The notes: generated by a model from the sequence alone, not told the origin. A stretch of 17,846 nucleotides of DNA from a bacterium (GCA_030528665.1 JAUMYK010000022.1:1-17846), one strand, 5' to 3'. Positions 1 to 7,833 are shown, numbered from the stretch's first letter. Made by a program: numbers and translations.

Positions 1-2190
1 CTCTGCAAAGCTATACTTTTTACTTTCAGCAAGGAGATAGTACTTTCTGTAGATCGAAAGATTTTCCTCCCCTTCTGGCAAAACTTGCATCGCATTTCGT
101 ACCGCTAATCCTTCTTCATCTTTGAGATAATAGGCAGTTCAGGATTTAAAGATATTTCGTCCTGATTTTACACCATTCAGATATCTGATGAGATGAATAT
201 CTACCTCATGAGCAAGCAAAGCCTGAAGTTCTTGTTCTGAGATTTGAAGATTTTTTGCGATATTAATACTGACTGTTTTTCCCATTCTTATCGACATTCT
301 TGAAAAGTTTGTACTACTCTCCACAATTTCGACTCCAAAAATTCACTTTTCAGTCAAGTATTTTTCCACTTGTTCACGCAACTGTGGGAAAGTCAGATTT
401 TTCCCCTTTTTTTGTGCTTCTCCATTACTCTGCAAGATTTTTTCTTTGCTCATTTTCAATACTTCTGGATTGAACGCTCCAAATAAGGCGATATTCTCCT
501 TTTCAATAGTAGTAAAATCTTGCTGTGTATAGGCTTGTAATAAGCTTGCCTTGTGACTCAGCTCCTCTGCTTTATCTTTGAAAAGCTGTAAAACCGGACT
601 TTTAAGGTATGAGGACTCTAGATGTTCACGAAATTTTTTGAGCTCAGTATTTCGCTTTTCTTGCAAATTTAGATTTGGAAATTTATAGTCAAAGATTGGA
701 TTATACTCTCCTTTTGCTGAGATAAAGCGATCCAGCTCTGCAAAATAATTGATCGGTCTAAGTCTAGCAGTAAGATTATATCTTTTAGAAAACTTTTCTA
801 ATTTTTCATCAATCATATGGAGTTCTGCAGTTTCCATAGCTATAATTTTCTTGGGATTGAGAATATTGACTTGAATACTTTCTTTTCTCAATGGTTTTAG
901 TAAAAACTTTGATGCAGCTCTTTGCCCAAGGATGAGTTTTCCCTCTCCGCTTCCTATTTCATATTTCAGGTTTTTCAGCATAATCTCATTATCTGGAAGC
1001 TCGAGATGTAGGTGTTTAGCTCAGAATTTTTTAATCCTTTGAGCAATATCTGGAGAAATCTGATTTTTTTTATAGTGCAGATCCACCTCAACCAATAGCG
1101 TATGCGTCTCCTCCTGCTCTCCATCAAAGAGCTTCAGTTTACCAATCTGTGAGAGATAGAGGATTTTACTCTCCTTGAGTGCAAGGGTCTCCTCTCTAGA
1201 AAAGAGAGTTTTTGCAATTGCTACACCTTTTTCTGGGTCTTGGACTTTGAGATCAATCACTTTTTGCAATACAGATTTAAGTCTGATATTTGCGATCTTT
1301 TGCACTTCTAAACCTGCTCTTGCATTGATTTCTAGGAGTTTTGGTCCATTTTTTGTCACTACTCGGTCTAAGGCAAGGTAGCCTAAATTGACAAAATACT
1401 GCACTTTGGAAGAATAAAACAAAATATCGTTCCAAAAAGGGATTTGCTTCCCCTGATAATGTGCAAACTCAGTCGGAAATTTGCTCGTATAAATTTTATT
1501 TTTGTAGAAAATTGAGCTAATTTTACCCGTACCAATATCGATTCCACAGCCTATTCCCCCAGCATTGAGATTAGCCTTTCCTCCAGATTGAGCTGTAGGA
1601 ATCCTGATCATCGCTGCTACTGGGACAAGATTAAAGGTAATAATTCTCAAATCTGCAAGTCCAAATTGACAAAACTCCTTAAATCCCTCCCCTGGAACCA
1701 GTTTTTCCTCGATAATTGCTTCATCCGTCATTGTGAGTGAAAACTTTCCATCTAAGATATCGATAGTTCTTCTTTTCAGGTCTGCCTCTGAGATCAATTC
1801 TCCCTGCATCTGAAAAAGGTTTTCCATGATCGAGGAATCAGAATTATCTTGCTCTTTCTTAGTCAAAAAAGAAAAGAATGAAAAACCAGACTTTTTCTTT
1901 GGGCTCTGCCCTTTTCCAAAACTCTTGAGAATACAAATCCCTTTTCCCTTACTTCCATGATTGGGTTTAAGCACAAAATCTTTGTGAGGAATAGTACTAA
2001 AATCAAAGTCTGCAAGCTGTTTACGAGATTTTATAACTGCATAAGTCTGAGCAAAAGGGATCCCTCTCTCCCCCAAAAATTTTTTGGTTTGGAGTTTGTT
2101 GTCTGCGAGGCGGATCGCCTTTCTCGGATTTCGTTTTTTGATATAGTGGAGATTTCTGGCATTATTTCCTAGAATTCAGAAGTTCAACAT
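1..2190 (-). CDS. ATP-grasp amino-acid ligase fused to DUF1704 metallocarboxypeptidase domain (3' partial)
   Basis: One open frame of 730 codons when TGA is Gly (TGA at 2176, 1021, 343, 139, residues 5, 390, 616, 684); the C-terminus lies beyond the left edge. Residues 1 to about 370 resemble the RimK-related alpha-L-glutamate ligase family: N-terminal LGNNARNLHYIKKRNPRKAI, a nucleotide-binding KPNHGSKGKG, a SGGKANLNAGG segment and the metal-binding LEINARAG typical of ATP-grasp enzymes. Residues about 415 onward match DUF1704: INYFAELDRF, then the zinc motif HEVDIH (HExxxH, residues 661-666) followed by RYLNG, and EEGLA (692-696), the counterpart of QEGLA. Family knowledge: DUF1704 includes the MATCAP tubulin tyrosine carboxypeptidases. 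Inferred role: adding and removing a residue on a peptide or protein; substrate unknown. The ATG at 2190 is chosen because homology begins there; it lies 11 nt after the toxin stop, so the gene is probably co-transcribed with the toxin-antitoxin pair. Confidence 0.88.
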
Positions 2191-2201
2191 CGTCAGGATG
2201 A

Positions 2202-2462
2202 TTATTTATAAATATCGCCTCTTGCACCTGCATCGTAAAAGTAAATAATAAGCTGCTCTTCTTGGATACGGAAGAGGAATCTCCATTTTCACAATCTCAG
2301 TCTCCATCTATCTTTTCTTCCTTGCAAAAGCTTAATATCCAGCAAAGGAGAAAGTCCTGTATTTTCCAGAATCATCGCTGCGTGAAAAAAGGAATCCTGT
2401 ACTTGAGGATGTTTTTGCAAGAATTTGAGCACTTTTTTTTCAACTTTTACTTGGTAGGTCAT
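2202..2462 (-). CDS. RelE/ParE-family toxin (type II toxin-antitoxin)
   Basis: 86 codons, intact only if TGA at 2289-2291 is Gly58. The sequence has the family's shape: MTYQVKVEKKVLKFLQ start, a helical middle, then DRWRLRLGKWR (51-61), a hydrophobic strand LIIYFYD, and the terminal RGDIYK. RelE/ParE toxins act as ribosome-dependent mRNA endonucleases (RelE) or gyrase poisons (ParE); the sequence alone does not tell which. Gly58 sits in the R-x-G-x-x-R turn that is strongly conserved in the family, so the recoded reading is convincing. The ATG overlaps the end of the antitoxin gene by 16 nt, implying translational coupling. In a standard-code host the product would stop after 57 residues and lose the C-terminal strands and basic residues. 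Confidence 0.85.
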
Positions 2463-2731
2463 TGCAACAGCCTTTGTGCCTGAGATAAAGAAAAACTCTC
2501 CTGATCTCCACGGAGCGATGCCTCATACGCTTTCAGATTTTCCTCTGTTTCCTCGTTTCGATCATATTCACTATCACAGGACAAAAGCCCAAATCTGATC
2601 TGTTTTCCAAGATACGCCTCTACACAATAGGTAAAAAATGCTTTGGTCGTCAGCCCTTCCGCTGCAAGCTGAGCTTGAAACTGCTTTTTCTTTTCTGCAC
2701 TTGGGAGGGTAAATGCGATTTGATTACTCAT
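2447..2731 (-). CDS. RHH/RelB-DinJ-like antitoxin
   Basis: 94 codons with one TGA (2459-2461, Gly91) and a TAA stop at 2447. The N-terminal third fits a ribbon-helix-helix DNA-binding fold: strand NQIAFTLP, helix AEKKKQFQAQLAAEG, turn LTT, helix KAFFTYCVEAYLGKQ. The C-terminal half is acidic and probably unstructured, as expected for the toxin-wrapping part. The ATG at 2731 is preferred over an in-frame GTG at 2782, because the latter falls between the -35 and -10 boxes of the predicted promoter and would add a 17-residue tail unlike RHH proteins. It should repress its own promoter and neutralise the toxin encoded just downstream. The exact family (RelB, DinJ or other) is uncertain. Confidence 0.78.
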
Positions 2732-2755
2732 AGAATAATTTTTTAATAGTAAAAA

Positions 2756-2784
2756 TTCACTTAAACTATAGTTATTTTTCACTT
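2756..2784. promoter_or_regulatory. Candidate antitoxin operator
   Basis: A perfect 10-bp palindrome AACTATAGTT (2764-2773) covers the -10 box and is flanked by two direct copies of TTCACTT (2756-2762 and 2778-2784) spaced 22 bp start to start, close to two helical turns. RHH antitoxins commonly bind short repeats over their own promoter. Binding is inferred only. Confidence 0.35.
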
Positions 2785-2792
2785 GAGTACAA
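2765..2792 (-). promoter_or_regulatory. Promoter of the antitoxin-toxin operon
   Basis: Read on the minus strand: -35 TTGTAC (2787-2792), 16-bp spacer, -10 TATAGT (2765-2770). Transcription would begin near 2757, about 26 nt before the antitoxin ATG. It follows directly on the ung terminator, so the toxin-antitoxin and ligase genes form their own unit. Confidence 0.55.
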
Positions 2793-2812
2793 GCGATTTT
2801 GCATACAAACGG

Positions 2813-2848
2813 AAAAAAACAAAAACCTGACTTAGCACAACAGTTAGG
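2813..2848 (-). terminator. Intrinsic terminator after ung
   Basis: On the minus strand CCTAACT (2848-2842) pairs with AGTCAGG (2832-2826), seven positions with one mismatch, followed by a U-rich tract (TTTTTGTTTTTTT, 2825-2813). The ung TAA lies in the 5' arm. It separates the murD-fic-ung unit from the toxin-antitoxin promoter. Confidence 0.6.
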
Positions 2849-3521
2849 CTTTTATATCTCGATCAATAGGCGTTTTCCCTAGTGCAGTCAGGATTTCATT
2901 GGTTTTGCTAAACGGGCGAGAGCCAAAAAATCCTCTCTCCGCTGAAAAAGGCGAGGGATGCGGAGAAGCGATCACAATATGCTTAGTCTCATCAATCAAG
3001 ACTCTCTTTTTTTGTGCACAGGCACCTCGAAGAATAAAAACCAGTCCTTCTCTCTCCTCTGAAAGGAGTTGTATTACCGCATCAGTAAAAGTCTGCCATC
3101 CTGCATCTTTGTGTGAGTTTGGCGAGTCTTTACGGACTGTCAAACCTGCATTGAGGAGAAAAACCCCTTGATCAGCTCGTTTTTGGAGATTGCCGTGGGC
3201 AGGAGGATCGATATCCAGATCAGCTTTCAATTCTTTGAAAATATTTCTCAAAGAAGGAGGGATTCTGATCCCCTCAGGCACAGAAAAACTCAGTCCGTGA
3301 GCCTCCCCTGCTCCGTGATAGGGATCCTGACCCAAAATCACGACCTTGACCTGCTCAAAAGGCGTCGCATCAAAAGCACGGAAAATATCCTTGCCTGCAG
3401 GATATACCGTATACCCAGCCTGAAATTCGGATTGCAAAAAGCTTTTGATCTGTGCAAAGTAGGGCTGAGTAAATTCGGTTTCAAGGCGGGATTTTCGTGA
3501 AGGGTGGATGTGTACGTTCAT
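2844..3521 (-). CDS. ung: Uracil-DNA glycosylase, family 1
   Basis: 225 residues, the usual length, with no TGA codons. Removes uracil from DNA as the first step of base excision repair. All family 1 signatures are present: the water-activating GQDPYH (64-69, Asp66), the uracil-stacking GLSFSV (76-81), LLNAGLTV (122-129, Asn124 reads uracil) and the DNA-intercalating HPSPFS (188-193, catalytic His188). One oddity: the strand usually ending in W-G reads FILRGACAQKK, with Arg165 where most Ungs have Trp. The ATG at 3521 gives the expected IHPS start region. Third gene of the murD-fic-ung unit, 21 nt after fic. Confidence 0.97.
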   Translation of the reverse strand: MNVHIHPSRKSRLETEFTQPYFAQIKSFLQSEFQAGYTVYPAGKDIFRAFDATPFEQVKVVILGQDPYHGAGEAHGLSFSVPEGIRIPPSLRNIFKELKADLDIDPPAHGNLQKRADQGVFLLNAGLTVRKDSPNSHKDAGWQTFTDAVIQLLSEEREGLVFILRGACAQKKRVLIDETKHIVIASPHPSPFSAERGFFGSRPFSKTNEILTALGKTPIDRDIKA

Positions 3522-3542
3522 CGGTAGGATTGTATAGGTAAA

Positions 3543-4097
3543 TTAGGGATGTGCTTGATAGCCCTCATAATAATAGGATTGCTCAATCCCCTTGAAGATC
3601 ACTTCTTTGCTCTCAATATCTGAGCTTAGATGAGCAGAGAGGAGCGTTCTGAGTTCGAGGTCATTGATAGGGCTTCTTTCCATAGCTTGGAGATAGAGGA
3701 TTTTATCTATTTTTTCTCGGTTGATGATTTTTTGAAGGCGGGATTTGAGGAGTTGATCCAGCCAGATACGCATTGATCTCCCATTTCCCTCCAAAAAAGG
3801 ATGTGCGATATTCATCTCCACATATTTAGCGATAATTTCTTCAAAGGCCTGATCTGGCATTTGTTCGATCTTTTGGAGGATGTCTGTCAAATAGAGGACA
3901 TTCGCAAACCTAAATCCGCCTTTTGACATATTTTGCGTGCGAACCTTGCCTGCAAAATCATACAAACCTTGAAAAAGATGATAATGGATTTGACACAAGC
4001 CGTCCAAGTTCCCTACTGGGATTTTGTTGATTTTACCAGATGTAAAAAGGGCATAGGCTTGCTGGAGACTTTGATGATCGATGTGATGGGACTGCAT
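3543..4097 (-). CDS. fic: Fic-domain AMP-transferase, class III-like with C-terminal autoinhibitory motif
   Basis: 184 residues, no TGA codons. The Fic active site is complete: HPFLEGNGR at 99-107 (catalytic His99). A flap-like [13 protein letters not shown] occurs at 58-70. Near the C-terminus, SYYYEG (174-179) fits the inhibitory S/T-x-x-x-E-G/N motif whose Glu blocks productive ATP binding; its C-terminal position defines class III. Overall the protein closely resembles my memory of Neisseria meningitidis Fic (about 190 aa), which AMPylates DNA gyrase subunit B and is released from inhibition by autoAMPylation on dilution. The target here is inferred. It lies 24 nt after murD and 21 nt before ung, apparently co-transcribed, with no separate antitoxin gene, consistent with internal inhibition. 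A cell-filamentation role is an alternative reading of the family name. Confidence 0.93.
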   Translation of the reverse strand: MQSHHIDHQSLQQAYALFTSGKINKIPVGNLDGLCQIHYHLFQGLYDFAGKVRTQNMSKGGFRFANVLYLTDILQKIEQMPDQAFEEIIAKYVEMNIAHPFLEGNGRSMRIWLDQLLKSRLQKIINREKIDKILYLQAMERSPINDLELRTLLSAHLSSDIESKEVIFKGIEQSYYYEGYQAHP

Positions 4098-4121
4098 AGC
4101 TCAACAAGGAAATAAAAATAC

Positions 4122-5429
4122 TTATTCAGATTGCCCTTGGCGGATGACCTCCTCTTGAAAGGCTTTTCCCTTTTCTTCAAAGTTTTTCCAAAGACCGTAA
4201 GGACATGCGGTAGAAAGCAGGCAGACTTTGCCTTTTGGGGTATGTTGATAAGCAAAGGCTACGGCATCTTCCATACGCTCAGCGTGCAAGATATTTGCTG
4301 CTGTGGTTCCTAGAAGTTTTTGCATTTTTTGACCTGTTTGAGGGAAAAAGACAATATTCTGAATTCAGCTTTTTTTTACCTCTTGCATCAAGGGAAGAAA
4401 ATCAAATCCTCTATCTGTCCCGCCGAGAAAGATCGTTCCCAACTGAGATCCAAAGGTTTTTATTGCCTCAATTGTGGAATCTGGGGTCGTAGAAATTGCA
4501 TCATCATAAAAAATGATCCCCTGAAACTCCCCTACTCTCTGTAATCTATGCGGCAATCCTTCAAAAGTCCTGATGGTCTCTTGGATACTCGTGATAGGAA
4601 TTTGTAATGCAATACCAATCCCAATCGCGAGGCTAATATTTTGCAGATTGTGATCGCCGAGGAGCAGGCGGTCTTGGGTAGGGAAAAGTTCCTGAAAATT
4701 ATGCGTAAAATAGCCGTGATCTCGACTTGTTATTCCTCCAATGCCATAGGTATGAAGGTCTGGATAGTGATCTTGGAGATTAAACTCCTCTGCTGTTTTT
4801 GCTAAGACAAATCTCTGCTCCGCATTCGTTAGGATATTAAACTTGGCATCATAATAGGCATCAATACTCCCATGCCAATCCATATGCACTGGAAAGAGAT
4901 GCCCAAGTACAGCAATACTTGTCTGAGGTCTAAAATCTTCGAGCATAAAGCTTGAAAGTTCAGCGACAACATAATCATATTCTTGATTAAAATCTATTTC
5001 TTCAAGTACAGGATTTCAGATATTCCCTACCAATTTAGTCTTAAATCAAGCATTTTTGAGCATAGTATATACCAGAGCCGACATCGTAGACTTTCCCTTG
5101 CTTGCCGTAATAGCAATGACTTTTCATTGATAATTTTCAAAGAAAAAATGCATCTGCGTCAGAATTTTATCTTTTTGTGCAAGGACTTCTGGAGTATAGG
5201 GAACACCTGCAGACTTAAAAATCACATCATACTGATCTAGATGGGTTAAATATTCTTTTCCTGTCTGCTGTGCGATACCTGGCTGAGCAAGCTGTTGAGC
5301 ATTAGCATCCAGTACGGTAATCGTATCAAATTCAAAATGGTTCTCGAGAAGAAAATTGAGTGTGGATTTCCCTTCTAAACCGAAGCCGAGGATAGCGATT
5401 TTTTTGCCTGCGAACTGTTTGGTATTCAT
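4122..5429 (-). CDS. murD: UDP-N-acetylmuramoyl-L-alanine--D-glutamate ligase
   Basis: 435 residues with four TGA-encoded glycines (5124, 5046, 5016, 4365; residues 102, 128, 138, 355). Cytoplasmic ATP-dependent ligase that adds D-Glu to UDP-MurNAc-L-Ala in peptidoglycan synthesis. Visible in order: Rossmann-like GFGLEGKS (15-22), P-loop ITASKGKST (107-115), VGNIGNPVLE with the UGA Gly at GNIG, AELSSF, the HMDWH segment (usual Asp of the DHxD region is Val), YYDAK with the lysine that is carbamylated in MurD, GDHNLQN, DDAISTTPDST, GGTDRGFDF, and a C-terminal LLSTACPYG...NFEEKG. The recoded GNIG and the joined C-terminus make the TGA reading secure. Its own promoter lies 33 nt upstream. First gene of the murD-fic-ung unit. 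Confidence 0.96.
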
Positions 5430-5461
5430 CTGATCGGCAATAAAGACTAAAGTAGAATATG

Positions 5462-5489
5462 GTTATAGTGATTTTCTCTAGAAGTGCAA
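5462..5489 (-). promoter_or_regulatory. murD promoter
   Basis: Minus strand: -35 TTGCAC (5484-5489), 16-bp spacer, -10 TATAAC (5462-5467), 33 nt from the murD ATG. It sits just downstream of the terminator of the preceding unit. Confidence 0.55.
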
Positions 5490-5537
5490 GAGCTGAGAAG
5501 GAGCTTTATATCTTGCATTTCTCTCTTCCACAATAAA

Positions 5538-5564
5538 GAAAAAACCAGCCTCAATGCGCTGATT
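5538..5564 (-). terminator. Intrinsic terminator of the sufD-like unit
   Basis: Minus strand: AATCAGC (5564-5558) pairs with GCTGGTT (5549-5543), 7 bp with one wobble and an 8-nt loop, running into a T tract that ends near 5538. It lies about 26 nt after the stop of the four-span membrane protein and before the murD promoter. Confidence 0.6.
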
Positions 5565-5589
5565 TTGACTTTCAAATATTTTAAGCTCA

Positions 5590-6204
5590 TTATTCCAATT
5601 CCTCATCTTCGAAAAGGTGCTGGAGGACTCTTTTGTTTTCTTTGGTCTTGGGAGTAGCTTCTTCATCGATAATATTCAGGATTTTGGTTTTTTGTGAGTT
5701 CTGGTTTGCAGATTTTCGTACATCTACAATACTAATTACCAATCCAACCACCAAGATCGTCAACTGTGTCCCTAATCCTCGAGAAACCGTGATAGAACCT
5801 GTCTGCTGTCCTACTAATCCAAGCGTATCGAGGATTCCCATATAGGCACTTGCAATCACCCACAAAAAGATAAAGTTTAATACTGGCTCACTTTCCCTAA
5901 ATCCAAAACACTTTACCACAAAACTTTTGAATCTCATATGCATATTTCGCCCCAAGAGGAAGATCATTGCAAGACCAATAACCATAAGCGATTTGAAATA
6001 AGTAGCACTCAAAAGTCGCACGGAATGAGCAGTTTCTCCATTGGTAATCGGAGAGACTTTCGCTATCGGGAAAAGGAGGAGACTGAGTCCAAACACCAAC
6101 AAAAAGAGAACAAAAAGCTTTTGTTGTTTGGTATAATTGGTAAATCTACGAGCATATTTTTGTCCCAGTCTAAGAGCATTGGAGAGATGGCTTTTTTTGT
6201 GCAT
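5590..6204 (-). CDS. Four-span integral membrane protein, unknown function
   Basis: 204 residues from ATG 6204, no TGA. I do not recognise a family. A basic N-terminus (MHKKSHLSNALRLGQKYARR) is followed by four hydrophobic segments at about 29-48, 68-86, 107-126 and 144-161, then a charged cytoplasmic-looking tail rich in Lys, then acidic (HLFEDEELE). The loops between spans 1-2 and 3-4 are short. An extended TTG start at 6273 is possible but adds an unlikely 23-residue leader almost touching the previous stop. Last gene of the unit, 72 nt after the 132-aa gene and before the terminator at 5538-5564. Confidence 0.7.
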   Translation of the reverse strand: MHKKSHLSNALRLGQKYARRFTNYTKQQKLFVLFLLVFGLSLLLFPIAKVSPITNGETAHSVRLLSATYFKSLMVIGLAMIFLLGRNMHMRFKSFVVKCFGFRESEPVLNFIFLWVIASAYMGILDTLGLVGQQTGSITVSRGLGTQLTILVVGLVISIVDVRKSANQNSQKTKILNIIDEEATPKTKENKRVLQHLFEDEELE

Positions 6205-6276
6205 TGTGATAAGAGAAGAAATAAAAAAGATTGAAAACTGACTCTGATATAGTGATTTTGTAGAAGAGATCAAGAG

Positions 6277-6675
6277 CTATTTTGCTAGGAGGATTTGACC
6301 TTGCTTTTCAAGGTGGGTCAAAAGAGTTTGCCTCTCATCAAGTGTCGTGAGAAATGTTCGCACTGACTGATCTACAATAATAAGTTTTTGCCTTGGAAAG
6401 GATCAGCTTTTTATTTTTTTTATTAGTTCCTCTGCACTTGTTTGTCCTTTTTTTCGCAGAGGGATAGCACTTTCAACATCCCCAACAAGCACAAATTCCT
6501 CAGGCTCAATCTTGCCTCTTAGGAGCTTCAAGTACGCATCCAAGAGAAATGCAGCTCTATGAGCAATCAGGATCTCTTCAGTAGCATATTTTTCAAGGTA
6601 TCCTGCTATCTCTTGATACCCTAGCGTATCTTCAAGCTCAAGGAGATCAAGCACTAAGTCAAAATATTTACGCAT
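6277..6675 (-). CDS. Hypothetical 132-aa protein following the SufD-like gene
   Basis: 132 codons with TGA at 6403-6405 read as Gly91 and a TAG stop at 6277. Not recognised. The first half is predicted helical and Leu/Glu rich (MRKYFDLVLDLLELED, QEIAGYLEKYATEE, AAFLLDAYLKLL); a Lys-rich stretch (LRKKGQTSAEELIKKIKS) precedes the TGA, and the tail has a short hydrophobic strand (KLIIVDQ) and a helix. No signal peptide or membrane span is visible, so it is probably cytoplasmic. Its ATG overlaps the end of the SufD-like gene by 8 nt (ATGCGTAA), implying coupled translation and perhaps a partner role. Without the recoding it would stop after 90 residues. Confidence 0.72.
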
Positions 6676-7327
6676 CTGCAGTCTTTGTTTCAAAAGTTAA
6701 AAAATCTGAAATCAGTTTGCTTTTTGCCTCTTGATCCTCGAGTGTCCCCTCAAAAAGCCTCTCTGGATATGAAGAAATCAAAAGCTGTCTTGCGGCTAGA
6801 GCAGAGAGTCCCTTTGACTGAAGATAGAAGAGTTTTTGCTCATCAAGACGGTAGATTTTAGCTCCATGGGCAGCAGCGATATTATTTGCCTGAATATCCA
6901 AAATAGGCAGATTTCTAACATTTACCTGATTGCCAAGAATAATGGTCTCCTCGAGTAGGGTACTTGAACTTTGCTGAATTCCTGGCTCCATATAGATAGT
7001 CGCACTGGCATGACTTTTGGCATTTGCATTGACCAAAGCCACGATGGTCAAATCCAATTTACAGTGAGAGTGGAGCAGATTGAGCTGCACATTGATCTTT
7101 GAGGGATGATTGTCTCTAATAGGTGTCAAAAGAAAGAGTTCAAGATGCGAGTGATCCTGCGTAGTATTGACCTGCAGATCGAGGTCGCTATTCTGCACAA
7201 GTGCTGCATATTTGAGTGGCTGTGTATTTTTGAGATTAAGGATTTTTTGTCCAGTAAAGCCATCTCGTAGCTCAAAAATTGAATTATCTATAAGATTGAG
7301 TGGTGTGTGATTATTGGTTGCTCGCAT
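6668..7327 (-). CDS. SufB/SufD-family Fe-S cluster assembly protein (short, SufD-like)
   Basis: 219 residues. The C-terminal part carries the family hallmark: NLPILDIQANNIAAAHGAKI then LDEQKLFYLQSKGLSALAAR (about 139-180), matching the SufBD core including the AHGA histidine (His154), equivalent to the functional His of SufD. Only one cysteine (Cys89) is present and the conserved SufB cysteine is absent, so SufD-like is the better label. It is much shorter than SufD (about 420 aa): the N-terminal helical domain is missing and the protein is essentially the beta-helix core. SufB and SufD scaffold cluster assembly with the ATPase SufC; no sufB, sufC or sufS lies in this window. The ATG at 7327 overlaps the previous gene's end by 17 nt, and the stop overlaps the next ATG. 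Confidence 0.85.
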   Translation of the reverse strand: MRATNNHTPLNLIDNSIFELRDGFTGQKILNLKNTQPLKYAALVQNSDLDLQVNTTQDHSHLELFLLTPIRDNHPSKINVQLNLLHSHCKLDLTIVALVNANAKSHASATIYMEPGIQQSSSTLLEETIILGNQVNVRNLPILDIQANNIAAAHGAKIYRLDEQKLFYLQSKGLSALAARQLLISSYPERLFEGTLEDQEAKSKLISDFLTFETKTADA

Positions 7328-7610
7328 TATCTTGAGATTGAGAGGTAAAGCCGTAGTTTTCTTCTCACTGGTAGAGTGATGAGAGAGTCTCTTCTGAGAG
7401 TAAATCCTCAAAATCTGAAACCAAAAACTGGATTGTCTCATCATTGGTAGGCACTGTGATCTGCACATCAGAAGTTGTAGGTATTTGCTCAAAAAAGTCA
7501 GGGTTTTCTATTTTATGGTTGATCTGTTGGCTCCAGCGGAGTACTAGAAATGCACCAATACTACATAAGATCGCCAAGAGTAGCAAAATGATCTGTCTTT
7601 TTGTAATCAT
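7311..7610 (-). CDS. Small single-span membrane protein, unknown function
   Basis: 99 codons with TGA at 7365-7367 as Gly82 and TAA at 7311. Basic start MITKRQ, then one strong hydrophobic helix (about residues 7-25, IILLLLAILCSIGAFLVL), then a hydrophilic, acidic, Ser/Thr/Asn-rich domain presumably outside the membrane. No family recognised. It is the first gene of the minus-strand unit that contains the SufD-like protein and overlaps that gene by 17 nt, which suggests coupled translation. The hydrophobic segment could be an uncleaved signal anchor. Confidence 0.68.
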
Positions 7611-7640
7611 CAGCTCGGAATAGAGAATATAAACAAAAAC

Positions 7641-7668
7641 AGTGTACAGATACGCTACCAGAAATCAA
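7641..7668 (-). promoter_or_regulatory. Candidate promoter of the sufD-like unit
   Basis: Minus strand: -35 TTGATT (7663-7668), 16-bp spacer, -10 TACACT (7641-7646), about 31 nt before the ATG at 7610. Both boxes are moderate matches; an alternative -10 (TATATT) lies closer to the gene. Confidence 0.35.
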
Positions 7669-7710
7669 TCTTTTTGAAAGGAAAATCAAGTGATGGCGAT
7701 TTTTCGTGAT

Positions 7711-7833
7711 GAGGTAGGGAAAATGATGAAAAAAAGTCTGACTTTTTTGCCTTTTCTTTTTTTTTGTGTATACTTGTGCTAGGCTTTATTTTGCATAAGA
7801 TAGCTGATGCCGCTACAATGATGTACAGCGCGC
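7711..7833 (+). other. Displaced signal-peptide coding segment upstream of the ATPase gene
   Basis: A near-ideal ribosome binding site GAGGT (7711-7715) stands 7 nt before ATG ATG AAA AAA AGT at 7723, giving MMKKSLTFLPFLFF, a typical signal-peptide start, in the same frame as the ATPase. The frame hits TAG at 7780, but a one-base shift in the T9 run (7757-7765) continues as CILVLGFILHKIADAA, a hydrophobic core plus an A-D-A cleavage-type site. Dropping one base near 7833 returns to the ATPase frame as YSALEEAIASS. Either a two-indel sequencing or natural lesion, or a 19-codon leader ORF. Confidence 0.5.
7747..7774 (+). promoter_or_regulatory. Candidate promoter of the ATPase gene
   Basis: -35 TTGCCT (7747-7752), 16-bp spacer, -10 TATACT (7769-7774), 32 nt before ATG 7807. 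It overlaps the displaced signal-peptide segment; if translation truly begins at 7723 this match is coincidental. Confidence 0.3.

Noticed and set aside
2780..2782. GTG start giving a 107-residue antitoxin
   Set aside because: It lies between the predicted -35 and -10 boxes and adds a tail not expected in RHH proteins; ATG 2731 fits better.
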